From positions 1 to 27,632 of the forward strand of contig CAZIBG010000012.1 of assembly GCA_964536985.1 (NCBI GenBank): a DNA stretch of 27,632 bases, read 5' to 3'. Under the pieces are notes generated by a model. It saw only the letters and a program-made list of their open reading frames with translations, was not told the DNA's origin and ran no database searches. Source of the DNA: CAZIBG01 sp964536985 (GTDB lineage Bacteria; Patescibacteriota; Saccharimonadia; Saccharimonadales; AWTP1-31). Within the stretch, counting starts at the first letter, position 1. Each line of letters begins with the position of its first letter. Made by a program: the position numbers and the translations under genes. This document shows, in pieces, positions 1 through 6,876 of this stretch.

Positions 1-35
1 TTTTTATCTTGCATAGTAGCTATTGTAGCAGGCTT

Positions 36-296
36 CTATCCCTGTTCTGGCATCCTCTTTAATGACGGTCGTGAAATATTGACCACCACACCTTCTACTT
101 GGCGCGGCTTGCGCAAGTGAATTTCTGGGCGTAAAGACGCAAGAACATCGCGCACGCGGGTTCCGAAAGCTACTGCATCCCCGCCGTCCATTAGTGCTTC
201 GAAGTTATTTCCAAACTCACTGCCACTACCAGCCTCATCGCTGGTAGCCTGACGCAATTTTCTATCATATCTATCTAAAGATTCTGGTGTTTCCAT
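36..296 (-). CDS. Hypothetical protein, 86 aa
   Basis: I do not recognise this small protein. It is charged and soluble-looking, with no membrane segment, signal peptide or cysteines. The N-terminal 30 residues are polar and acidic, and the C-terminal third is basic with several prolines. It lies 41 bp downstream of the nitroreductase on the same strand and could be read on the same transcript. Just before the ATG the sequence is GGTGTCAGGGAA, which gives at best a weak ribosome binding site. Reading frame and spacing fit a real gene, but no motif supports a function. Confidence 0.5.
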   Translation of the reverse strand: METPESLDRYDRKLRQATSDEAGSGSEFGNNFEALMDGGDAVAFGTRVRDVLASLRPEIHLRKPRQVEGVVVNISRPSLKRMPEQG

Positions 297-337
297 TTCC
301 CTGACACCTTAACGCACCATAGTCGCAGTAGCAAGCA

Positions 338-973
338 TTAGGATATTACAAGAACAGCGTCGTCGAAGTCGCGGCGGACCTTTGGTCGAGCTGCAGCGCT
401 GTCATCACCTCGGTAGCCAAAGCCGATAGCCACAACACTAGCTAAGTTTCGATCCGTAAGCCCTAGAATCTGATCAAAGCCCTCTTTGCTGAAGCCTTCC
501 ATTGGTCCAGCATCAACGCCCAAGAGTGCAGCCGTCTCAATCATCATGCCAAGCGGCACGAATGCCTGATAGGCAGCCCAGGCATCAAGCTCTTCGTCTG
601 ACTTGCCGGCAACAACACCGTCAATCATATCTTTTAGACCCTTAAATGACTCTGCTGGAGCACCCGTGACTTTAACGGTTCGCGCAATCCGCTCGTCGGA
701 AGTATTAGCGCGAGTATCGGTGCGGCGAGCAATAACTACAAAGCGATCAGCTTCGGTGACCTTCTGCTGAGGGCTTGCTTCGTCGTGCATTTTCATTCGT
801 AGATCTTTGTTTTCTACAACCACAAATACCCATGGCTCAACTCCAAATGGACTTGGTGCTAGTCGGCCGGACTCTAGAATTGTCTTAAAGTCCTCGTCTG
901 AAACTTTTTTTGTATTATCAAATTCTTGAACTGCATAGCGCCATTCAAGCGCATTTATAATCTTGTCATTCAT
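338..973 (-). CDS. Nitroreductase-family NAD(P)H-dependent oxidoreductase
   Basis: Flavin (FMN)-dependent nitroreductase of the NfsB type, expected to reduce nitro compounds, quinones or similar electrophiles with NAD(P)H in the cytoplasm. The roughly 211-residue length is normal. The N-terminal WRYAVQEFD segment matches the family's R(R/Y)SxRxFD FMN-phosphate motif. LAPSPFGVEPW is the usual 'A-PSS-N-QPW' segment, and GPMEGF followed by VAIGFGYRGDD matches the C-terminal FMN-binding region. Two in-frame ATGs begin the frame. The second (973) is preferred because GGAGAG at 979-984 is then 5 nt away instead of 2. The gene is divergent from an HxlR-type regulator with palindromes between them, which suggests it is that regulator's target. 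Substrate is unknown. Confidence 0.85.
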   Translation of the reverse strand: MNDKIINALEWRYAVQEFDNTKKVSDEDFKTILESGRLAPSPFGVEPWVFVVVENKDLRMKMHDEASPQQKVTEADRFVVIARRTDTRANTSDERIARTVKVTGAPAESFKGLKDMIDGVVAGKSDEELDAWAAYQAFVPLGMMIETAALLGVDAGPMEGFSKEGFDQILGLTDRNLASVVAIGFGYRGDDSAAARPKVRRDFDDAVLVIS

Positions 974-988
974 CATATCTCTCCTATG

Positions 989-1040
989 CTATACTTAGTA
1001 TAGTGAGTAGTATAGCTTAAAACTATACTTTGTAAAGTAT
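989..1040. promoter_or_regulatory. Palindromic operators between nitroreductase and HxlR genes
   Basis: The 66-bp divergent intergenic region holds a perfect 15-bp palindrome at 989-1003 (CTATACT-T-AGTATAG). An extra AGTATAG half-site follows at 1009-1015. A second palindrome at 1025-1040 has 7-bp arms (ATACTTT-GT-AAAGTAT) and ends 1 nt before the HxlR start codon. HxlR-type regulators bind such dyads, often next to their own gene. The positions suggest repression of both directions, with the first site over the nitroreductase promoter and the second over the regulator's own start. Binding is inferred. Confidence 0.7.
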
Positions 1041-1041
1041 T

Positions 1042-1365
1042 ATGAATGAAACCAATAACATAGAAGAAAAAGCCGGCTGCCTGTCTAACGCCCTGAGCAT
1101 TTTAGGCAATAAGTGGACAGCCCTTATCGTGCGTGATCTTCATGCCGGCCCGCAGCGCTTTAGTCAGCTTGAACGCTCATTGGAAGGCATTAGCCCCCGC
1201 ACCCTATCACAACGACTCGACGACCTTGAGGCCGTTGGGGTGATTACCAAAAAGTCGTATGCTGAGTCACCTCCTCGCGTAGAATATAGCATCACCCAAA
1301 AAGGCACCGACTTAGTGCCTGCCCTGCAACAACTTGCAACATGGGGTGCCAAGTACTACGAGTAG
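1042..1365 (+). CDS. HxlR-family winged-helix transcriptional regulator
   Basis: Small DNA-binding repressor or activator of 107 aa, the usual HxlR length. The family core is clear: CLSNALSILGNKWTALIVRDL, then RFSQLERSLEGISPRTLSQRLDDLE as the recognition-helix region, and RVEYSITQKG in the wing. Cys13 sits at the conserved N-terminal cysteine position that senses quinones, aldehydes or oxidants in YodB and HypR of Bacillus. It is the only cysteine here, so a redox- or electrophile-sensing role is likely. The start codon has no Shine-Dalgarno and directly follows a palindrome, which suggests autoregulation. It is divergent from the nitroreductase and convergent with msrB, with no gap between the two stop codons. 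Confidence 0.88.
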   Translation: MNETNNIEEKAGCLSNALSILGNKWTALIVRDLHAGPQRFSQLERSLEGISPRTLSQRLDDLEAVGVITKKSYAESPPRVEYSITQKGTDLVPALQQLATWGAKYYE

Positions 1366-1752
1366 TTACTTCTTTTTAAAGTCTAATGACACCGAGTTAA
1401 TGCAGTAGTGTTGTCCAGTTGGTGAATCACCAGCCTCAAAAACATGTCCGAGATGACTGCCACATATTGCGCACTGCACCTCGGTACGCCTCATGAACAT
1501 TGAGTTGTCTGGTATTAGCGTGACGTTTTTATTGTTGGCTAGCTTAGAAAAACTTGGCCAGCCAATCAGGCCAGGCTCGGTGGAATCATATTTATCATCG
1601 CTGCTAAATAATTCCGTTCCACAGGCCGCACAGGTGTATATGCCTTTTTCATTATGGTTCAGGAATTTACCGGTTCCAGGCGTTTCGGTACCCTTTTCAC
1701 GAAGGACCCTATACTGTTCTGGAGTTAACTTACTCTTCCACTCATCGGCCAT
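1366..1752 (-). CDS. msrB: Peptide-methionine (R)-S-oxide reductase MsrB
   Basis: Repairs the R epimer of methionine sulfoxide in oxidised proteins. The protein is 128 aa, normal for a stand-alone MsrB. Two CxxC pairs (CAACG and CAICG) form the structural zinc site. GSHLGHVF and HYCINSVSLDF are family signatures, the latter carrying the catalytic Cys. The residue before YCIN is His, where Arg is the common choice. Its ATG follows the mscL stop codon with no gap, so the two are read together in an operon that also includes the DUF2177 gene. Together with the adjacent HxlR/nitroreductase pair it forms an oxidative or electrophile stress neighbourhood. Confidence 0.93.
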   Translation of the reverse strand: MADEWKSKLTPEQYRVLREKGTETPGTGKFLNHNEKGIYTCAACGTELFSSDDKYDSTEPGLIGWPSFSKLANNKNVTLIPDNSMFMRRTEVQCAICGSHLGHVFEAGDSPTGQHYCINSVSLDFKKK

Positions 1753-2085
1753 TTACTTATCTTTCTTGCGATCGGCACGATCAAGGCGAAGACCATGAAC
1801 AACGTAGTAAATTACTGCTGCTACAGCAATCAAGGAAATGAGCGCCGAGACAATACCGCCCCATCCGAATACCAGTTCACGTCCAGATCCCTTGTAAACA
1901 GTCCAGGTGGCTGACTCCAAACCTTTTGTGTCACCAACGATAAAACTAACAATGGGATTGATAAAGCCTTTTACAATGGCCTCGACAGCCTTACCTGCTT
2001 GAGTACCAATAGCCAGACCCACCGCTAGACCAACGACGCCTTGCTCTCTGACAAATCCCATAAAGTTTTTTAGTTGCTTGTTCAT
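1753..2085 (-). CDS. mscL: Large-conductance mechanosensitive channel MscL
   Basis: Stretch-activated pore that releases solutes on osmotic downshock, forming a homopentamer in the cytoplasmic membrane. The N-terminal helix is followed by TM1 (GVVGLAVGLAIGTQAGKAVEAIVKGFINP), matching the MscL 'DLAVGVIIG-AFGKIV--LV-DIIMP' signature. A periplasmic loop and TM2 (VSALISLIAVAAVIYYVVHG) follow, then a basic tail. The start at 2085 gives 110 aa and has AAGGAG 6-7 nt upstream. The longer frame beginning at 2109 overlaps the end of the DUF2177 gene and has no such site, so it is not used. It sits between the DUF2177 and msrB genes with minimal spacing. Confidence 0.9.
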   Translation of the reverse strand: MNKQLKNFMGFVREQGVVGLAVGLAIGTQAGKAVEAIVKGFINPIVSFIVGDTKGLESATWTVYKGSGRELVFGWGGIVSALISLIAVAAVIYYVVHGLRLDRADRKKDK

Positions 2086-2098
2086 ATTACTCCTTAAA

Positions 2099-2506
2099 TT
2101 ATCCAACAAATTTATTATAAAGCGCGTAAGCGATGGTTGCTACAGCACCCGAGACGAACGTTCCCCATAGAAGATCAAGAACAACAATCTTGAGTGGGAA
2201 GCCCTTAAGAGTGGCGTAATTTGTCAAATCGTAGGTTGCATAGGTGACAAATCCGAAAAATCCGCCTGCTAGAACTAAACTAGCAGTTGAGTCCGCCTTA
2301 AGTGCAGGTGCTATTACAAAGTAGATTAGTCCAGCAATAAACACGGCATAGAACAATGCCGCTGCACCCCATTTTACATTGGTGGTCATCAATCCTTTTA
2401 GCTCTGTGGCGTATAGTTTTTTGGCAATCACTCCAAGCCAAACCGCGTCAAAAATTACGAACGTCAATGCCGCTATGGCATAGAGTGCTGGATAGTTAAC
2501 TTTCAT
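2099..2506 (-). CDS. DUF2177-family membrane protein
   Basis: Predicted four-helix membrane protein of 135 aa. Signatures of DUF2177 are visible: FDAVWLGVIAKKLYATEL near the N terminus, AALFYAVFIAGLIYFVIAPAL, then GGFFGFVTYATYDLTNYATLKGFP and DLLWGTFVSG. Function is unknown in the family. AAGGAG stands 6 nt before the ATG. It is 14 bp downstream of the AlkD-like gene and 13 bp upstream of the mscL start, so alkD-like, DUF2177, mscL and msrB form one transcription unit. Confidence 0.85.
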   Translation of the reverse strand: MKVNYPALYAIAALTFVIFDAVWLGVIAKKLYATELKGLMTTNVKWGAAALFYAVFIAGLIYFVIAPALKADSTASLVLAGGFFGFVTYATYDLTNYATLKGFPLKIVVLDLLWGTFVSGAVATIAYALYNKFVG

Positions 2507-2520
2507 AGTTCTCCTTAAGA

Positions 2521-3105
2521 TTACTTCTGATTCAAGTATACTCGCCGGGTTGCAGGATCAAAATGCTCAATAGCATAACGCAAAGCCACCCGCGGCATGT
2601 CTGCCGCATGACTATCTAGAAAATCAACCAGTACCTGCCTATCCCTCTTCCCGACCTCACGCAGCATCCAGCCCGTAGCCTTATGAATATAGTGATGAGT
2701 GTCGCCTTTGTATTGTTCACTGAGCGAGAGTGTCCATGCAAACTCACCCTGCCGAATAAAGTAATGGGTCGCCACGATTGCTATGCGCCGTTCCCAGATG
2801 TTCTTGGACTGTGAAAGTGTATCCAGAATGTCCTGATCCTTATCAAAAATGAATGCACCAACGATATAACTTGCCGAGCTATCCACCAAGTCCCAGTTAT
2901 TTACCCACTTGGTATTCTGCAGATAGAGATCGTAAATTTTCATCTTTTGTAGCTCATCGCCCTTTTGGAACTGCAGTACCCAAATCAAGAGTGCAGTCAG
3001 GCGCTCTTCGTGTACTGACGAATGCAGAAGCTCTACTACTTCTTCTGGAGTAACCTGCTTGTAGTAGGTCTTAACAATAGCGCGCTGCTTTGGGACGGTA
3101 ACTCC
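2521..3105 (-). CDS. DNA alkylation repair (AlkD-like) protein, 5' part lost in gap
   Basis: HEAT-like-repeat DNA glycosylase family that removes alkylated bases. The 194 visible residues cover most of the fold: GVTVPKQRAIVKTYYKQV (first complete helices), HEERLTALLIWVLQF, the family hallmark NNWDLVD, ERRIAIVATHYFI, and HYIHKATGWMLREVGKRD followed by RVALRYAIEHF. The WDLVD segment carries the Trp/Asp pair used in base recognition by AlkD. About 40-50 N-terminal residues and the start codon lie inside the 100-N gap. The frame reads through the N run into argS, but that fusion is an assembly artefact. First visible gene of the DUF2177-mscL-msrB unit. Confidence 0.85.
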   Translation of the reverse strand, partial: GVTVPKQRAIVKTYYKQVTPEEVVELLHSSVHEERLTALLIWVLQFQKGDELQKMKIYDLYLQNTKWVNNWDLVDSSASYIVGAFIFDKDQDILDTLSQSKNIWERRIAIVATHYFIRQGEFAWTLSLSEQYKGDTHHYIHKATGWMLREVGKRDRQVLVDFLDSHAADMPRVALRYAIEHFDPATRRVYLNQK

Positions 3106-3205
3106 NNNNNNNNNNNNNNNNNNNNNNNNNNNNNNNNNNNNNNNNNNNNNNNNNNNNNNNNNNNNNNNNNNNNNNNNNNNNNNNNNNNNNNNNNNNNNNN
3201 NNNNN
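3106..3205. other. Assembly gap (100 N)
   Basis: Exactly 100 N, a typical placeholder for a gap of unknown size. It cuts argS before the KMSK loop and the AlkD-like gene near its N terminus. A normal ArgS C-terminal part (about 200 residues) plus the missing AlkD N terminus would need roughly 700 bp or more, so the true gap is probably much longer than drawn. Confidence 0.97.
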
Positions 3206-4272
3206 ACGGTAATGTCTTTCATCTCGGGCATGCACTGTTCAGCAGCAGCCAAAACACCTTTAAAGTAGGCTCTTTGCTCTTCTGCGGTCACGATATAACT
3301 CTTATCGGGATGGTAATATTCATTCTTGAGCTTCATTAGTCCAAGATCTCGGGCTCCATACAATCCAAGTCCACGGGCGCTGACGAATACATTGTCGAAT
3401 GCCCCATATTTGCTGCCTGGGAAGATTAATGCTCCATCGCTTTCCTGAAAAACTTTTGGTACGTTAGCCTTAACTATTGGGACCCCGCGCGCATCGGCAT
3501 CACTTTCTAGGAATCGACGCTCGATTGGCTTGTTGCCGAGTCGATCAACAATTTCGTCTATTTGTTCAAAGCTCCAAGCTTTACAGAGGTCATAAACCGC
3601 AGCATACAGCGGATCTTCTCGGGTAAAAGATTGTTTCGCCAATTCGTCTATCTCTTTTTTGGCCTGTTCATCTTCTTTATAGGCCGTGCTACCTTGGGCA
3701 TACATCTTAGACATCAAACTATTCCGCTCCTCTTTAGGAACGTCTTGAAGCTTGGTGATATCTCCGTCCACAAAACGCAACAAGCTATACATGCTTTTGC
3801 CTACGTGCGAGCCAACATCCCCGTGATAACTAACTCGGTAAGTATGAGCGCCACTGGCCTCGATAAAGTTGGCAATAGTGTCGCCTAAAATAGCATTGAA
3901 GGCATGGCCGATATGCATAGCCTTGAAGGGGTTGGGGTTATTAGTTTCGATTACAATTGAGGTGTCTTTACGTGATAGTGCTGGAGTAAGCTCTATAGCC
4001 TGTAACAGTGCCGTATCGGTAACTCTAAAGTTAATAAAACCTGGGCCAGCCACAGAGACTTCGGCTATCTGATCGGCCAGGTTGGCCTGCAATTTAGCCT
4101 GTAATTCTTCAGCGATTTCTCTTGGTGATCGCTCGATTTGTTTAGCAAGCTGTAGGGCTATATTGGTCGCAAAGTCACCAAACTGCGGGTCGGGTCGGGT
4201 CAGTGAAATCACCGTTTCTATCTCGAACGTTTCGAATACGACAGTAGCAATAGATTGTTCCAGATTGTTCAT
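3206..4272 (-). CDS. argS: Arginyl-tRNA synthetase, 3' part lost in gap
   Basis: Class I synthetase that charges tRNA-Arg. The visible 355 residues contain the N-terminal Add1-type tRNA-binding domain (ending near AGPGFINFRV), then the class I active site with HIGH in NPNPFKAMHIGHAFNAILGD, and YRVSYHGDVGSHVGKS, which corresponds to the usual Y-x-ND-x-GxQ segment. GARDLGL and YIVTAEEQRAYFKGVL lead towards the KMSK loop, which would lie in the gap, as would the anticodon-binding domain. The segment usually reading 'NPTGPLHIGH' is NPNPFKAMHIGH here. The ATG is 5 nt downstream of the DUF1361 stop with no Shine-Dalgarno; TAAAAT lies 7 nt before it, within the preceding codons. Confidence 0.9.
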
Positions 4273-4277
4273 ATCTG

Positions 4278-4973
4278 TTATTTTACCTTTTTGAGGGTTT
4301 TCTTACCAGAGGTGAGCTTGGATGAATCAACTCTGATTGGCACGAACTGGATGATAGCTATATACAGCACACTGATATACGCAAAGAATAGTAGTGTCGT
4401 AGACCAGGCCTCACCACCCGTTCGAGGGTTAACTAAACTATCCGAAACATTGAAGAGTAAGCCGGCTGGATTAACCAAGATATCCCAGGTATTCCAACGC
4501 ATATATCGACCCAAATAGATCGCAAAACTACAAAGTGCAAACACTATAGCGATCAATCCGTCTGCAGTCGCAGGAACCAGTCGTATCCGCAGGAGTCGAT
4601 GGAGCGGCAAGATGCTGGCAAAACCTAGCAACAAGCCGGTTAACGTAAAGGTCATCATCATAACTGCATCAAAAACGATGGTACTACTACTGACCTCGGC
4701 GAGATGAATAAAATCGGTTACCAAGTAGAAGCTATTTGGCAAGAAGCCCAACCATAACAACGTTAACGCCGCATTCTGCCACGAGACCCACGACGATGTT
4801 CTTAGTCGTTGCAAGAGGAGCCAGACAAACAATAATGGTAGCGCTGCAAGCAGCAGGTTCCAGGTTAAATACCAAAACTCTAGGTCGCCAAAGACGATAA
4901 AACGGGCAACTAAAAGAAGTACGCTCGCTCCGCTCAAAACACCCAGTGCTTTTATTAACTTTGCTTTATCCAC
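4278..4973 (-). CDS. DUF1361-family membrane protein
   Basis: Integral membrane protein of 231 aa with about six hydrophobic segments. DUF1361 signatures are present: WLGFLPNSFYLVTDFIHL and IYLGRYMRWNTWDIL. Function is unknown in the family. It starts with GTG at 4973, exactly 6 nt after a TATACT box, with no ribosome binding site, so a leaderless mRNA is likely. It is divergent from the CDP-alcohol phosphatidyltransferase, with only 46 bp between the two start codons, and its stop is 5 nt from argS on the same strand. Confidence 0.85.
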   Translation of the reverse strand: MDKAKLIKALGVLSGASVLLLVARFIVFGDLEFWYLTWNLLLAALPLLFVWLLLQRLRTSSWVSWQNAALTLLWLGFLPNSFYLVTDFIHLAEVSSSTIVFDAVMMMTFTLTGLLLGFASILPLHRLLRIRLVPATADGLIAIVFALCSFAIYLGRYMRWNTWDILVNPAGLLFNVSDSLVNPRTGGEAWSTTLLFFAYISVLYIAIIQFVPIRVDSSKLTSGKKTLKKVK

Positions 4974-4979
4974 TCTGTA

Positions 4980-4985
4980 AGTATA
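4980..4985 (-). promoter_or_regulatory. -10 box of leaderless DUF1361 gene
   Basis: TATACT on the minus strand, then 6 nt (TACAGA), then the GTG start. No recognisable -35 box. Confidence 0.6.
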
Positions 4986-5007
4986 GCCTACCCTCGTGTT
5001 GGTCGGT

Positions 5008-5013
5008 TATACT
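5008..5013 (+). promoter_or_regulatory. -10 box of leaderless phosphatidyltransferase gene
   Basis: TATACT, then 6 nt (GTTACC), then a GTG start at 5020. It mirrors the minus-strand box 22 bp away, giving a compact divergent leaderless promoter pair. Confidence 0.6.
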
Positions 5014-5019
5014 GTTACC

Positions 5020-5596
5020 GTGAAGCACATCGGCAAAACCCTTAACCAAGCAATTGACTTGATTAGAATCCCCATCAAAACCGCTATTATCCAGCTTGCG
5101 GTAGTAGTCAACAAAATCAGTGGCGGGCGAATAACACCCTCAAGCATTACATTAACTGGCTTTAGTCTTCATATCTTGATCGCCGTGCTTATTGCCACGC
5201 GGCATAACATTTGGGCGGGCATTCTGTTACTGATCTTCGGCCTGTTCGATGCCCTGGACGGTGCTCTGGCACGTCTACAAAAAACTGATGGGCCAAAAGG
5301 AATGCTTCTTGATTCAATTACCGACCGAATGAAAGAAGTTATCCTGTATACCGGTGCCGCCTACGCTATTTCGGTTACCCACTCGCCGCAAGTGGTGCCA
5401 TGGGCAGTTGCTGCATGTGGAGCATCTTTACTAGTCAGNNNNNNNNNNNNNNNNNNNNNNNNNNNNNNNNNNNNNNNNNNNNNNNNNNNNNNNNNNNNNN
5501 NNNNNNNNNNNNNNNNNNNNNNNNNNNNNNNNNNNNNNTTCTTCCCTGTTATATCCCAAGCTTAACCGTTTACGTGGTAAAATTCGTAGCAAATGA
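5020..5596 (+). CDS. CDP-alcohol phosphatidyltransferase, interrupted by gap
   Basis: Membrane enzyme that transfers a phosphatidyl group from a CDP-lipid to an alcohol, making phospholipid head groups (PgsA or inositol-phosphate type; substrate not assignable). The complete family motif D-xx-DG-xx-AR-x8-G-xxx-D-xxx-D is present in FDALDGALARLQKTDGPKG followed by MLLDSITD. The GTG at 5020 is chosen because TATACT lies 6 nt upstream; an in-frame GTG at 4996 lies upstream of that box. After the gap, the frame starting at 5540 reads a short basic tail (YPKLNRLRGKIRSK) and stops at 5594-5596. It overlaps the next start codon as ATGA, typical of a coupled gene end. About 157 residues are visible, so a short true gap would restore normal length. 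Confidence 0.82.
5439..5538. other. Assembly gap (100 N)
   Basis: Exactly 100 N inside the phosphatidyltransferase gene. The frames before and after the run differ by one. If the basic tail ending at 5596 belongs to the same gene, the true gap length is a multiple of 3. The family's usual length of about 190-215 aa suggests a real gap of about 100-170 bp. Confidence 0.95.
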
Positions 5597-6117
5597 ATCA
5601 TTATTTGTTCGCCATCATATTTTTTATGCCAGCCGGCATAGCCAACATCGCCCCAATTATTGCTAATAAAATTCCGCTTCTTAACCGATGGAAAACGCCT
5701 ATCGATTTGGGCAAGAAAGTACGCGGCAAGCGCATGCTTGGGCAGAATAAATCATGGCGTGGGCTGCTTACCGGCACCGTTTCCGGTGGGCTTCTGGCGC
5801 TGCTTGTTTACCCGATCATCGGCAGCCAAATTAGCAGTTCCGTAGAACATTTCATCATCGGTGCAACCCTCGGTTTTGGAGCGTTACTAGGGGATGCCAT
5901 CGAAAGCTTCTTTAAGCGCCAAAAAGGCATTAAATCAGGTAGTAGCTGGTTACTTTTTGATCAATTAGATTACGTAATTGGAGCGATTCTGTTTAGCCTG
6001 CTGTTCGTTCGTCTCGAAGTTTCTGACTACCTAGCTGTCGTGGCTTTCTACTTTGTAGGACACCTTATAATGACCTACGTAGGATACGTCTTACATCTCA
6101 AAGATAAGCCGATTTAA
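5593..6117 (+). CDS. CDP-archaeol synthase (CarS/DUF46)-like CDP-lipid synthase
   Basis: Membrane enzyme expected to activate a phosphatidate-type lipid with CTP to a CDP-lipid, the donor for the neighbouring phosphatidyltransferase. At 174 aa it is shorter than bacterial CdsA but matches archaeal-type CarS. Visible signatures are MPAGIANIAPIIANKIP, then PIDLGKKVRGKRMLGQNKSWRG (the KxxRGKRxLGxNKTWRG motif) and GALLGDAIESFFKRQKGIKSG with LFDQLDYVIGA. Four to five hydrophobic segments are present. The ATG overlaps the upstream stop (ATGA), so translation is probably coupled. Bacterial relatives of this family exist, so the lipid made need not be archaeal. Confidence 0.8.
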   Translation: MNHYLFAIIFFMPAGIANIAPIIANKIPLLNRWKTPIDLGKKVRGKRMLGQNKSWRGLLTGTVSGGLLALLVYPIIGSQISSSVEHFIIGATLGFGALLGDAIESFFKRQKGIKSGSSWLLFDQLDYVIGAILFSLLFVRLEVSDYLAVVAFYFVGHLIMTYVGYVLHLKDKPI

Positions 6118-6129
6118 TCCCCAGCGCGT

Positions 6130-6864
6130 TTATTCGTCAGCTTTTATAAAGGCTTCTACGCGGAAGGCTTCGCTTAGATATTCAGGGGCAAACGCCTGTC
6201 GCATCTTGGTGTACTGAGATGGCATACTGGCAAAGGCATCCTGCTTACAGTTGCATAATTCATCGGTGCAGTTGAAGCAGATTGCACAATCGGCGTCAGG
6301 CACTAGAGGTGGCTGATCGATGTTATAAAAAAAGTTCAGTTTAGCATCGACCGTTTTCAGAAAGTTTTCGTATTGATCGACGGTCAGCACTGAGTGCAAG
6401 ACTGTCGCCCTAGATGCTGCTTGTTCGGCTGCTTCATCCACCCACTGCGAGACAGCTTGATGATCGGGGTGCCCCGTTAACCCCTCGGGTCCAAAGGTAA
6501 TGATGGTGTCTGGCTGATACTGATTGATGTAGTTGGCTACTTTACTGGACGCCATTGTAGGGTCTGCCTCTGCGCATCGGCCATCTTTGTAGTCTAACCA
6601 GTGGTGATTAACGATACCGAGAATCTTAAGCGCCTGACCGAGTTCCTTGGTCCTGACGCCACCCATCTTCGAAGCTGGCCATTTCTTTATATCTTGTGAC
6701 CCAGCCTCGCCCCTGGTGGCCGTTATACACACCACGGTTTGCCCGTTCCGAACGGCGGCCGCTAACAGTCCAGCCGCACAGAACGTTTCGTCATCGGGAT
6801 GAGCCCACACGGCCAAGATAGTACCGAGCCGTTTTACATCATGCTGGTTGGCTACCTGTTTCAT
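6130..6864 (-). CDS. PIG-L/LmbE-family deacetylase with cysteine-rich segment
   Basis: Zinc-dependent N-deacetylase family acting on N-acetylglucosamine-type sugars or related substrates. The metal and catalytic motif AHPDDE is at residues 21-26, and GHPDH is the second metal motif. TRGEAGSQD and VRTKELGQALKILG are family features. The protein is 244 aa, typical length. The unusual part is a C-x2-C-x2-C-x4-C-x-C cluster (DCAICFNCTDELCNCK, about residue 199-214) where family members usually have a cysteine-free stretch. It may bind a metal. The gene follows the SDR gene by 12 nt. The start has no Shine-Dalgarno, but TAGACT stands 6 nt upstream. Substrate unknown; the operon suggests cell-surface sugar metabolism. 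Confidence 0.82.
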   Translation of the reverse strand: MKQVANQHDVKRLGTILAVWAHPDDETFCAAGLLAAAVRNGQTVVCITATRGEAGSQDIKKWPASKMGGVRTKELGQALKILGIVNHHWLDYKDGRCAEADPTMASSKVANYINQYQPDTIITFGPEGLTGHPDHQAVSQWVDEAAEQAASRATVLHSVLTVDQYENFLKTVDAKLNFFYNIDQPPLVPDADCAICFNCTDELCNCKQDAFASMPSQYTKMRQAFAPEYLSEAFRVEAFIKADE

Positions 6865-6876
6865 GACAGTAGTCTA

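Noticed and set aside
2521..4272. A single 583-aa ArgS-AlkD fusion protein
   Set aside because: The join is the 100-N placeholder; each side is a partial gene of a different family.
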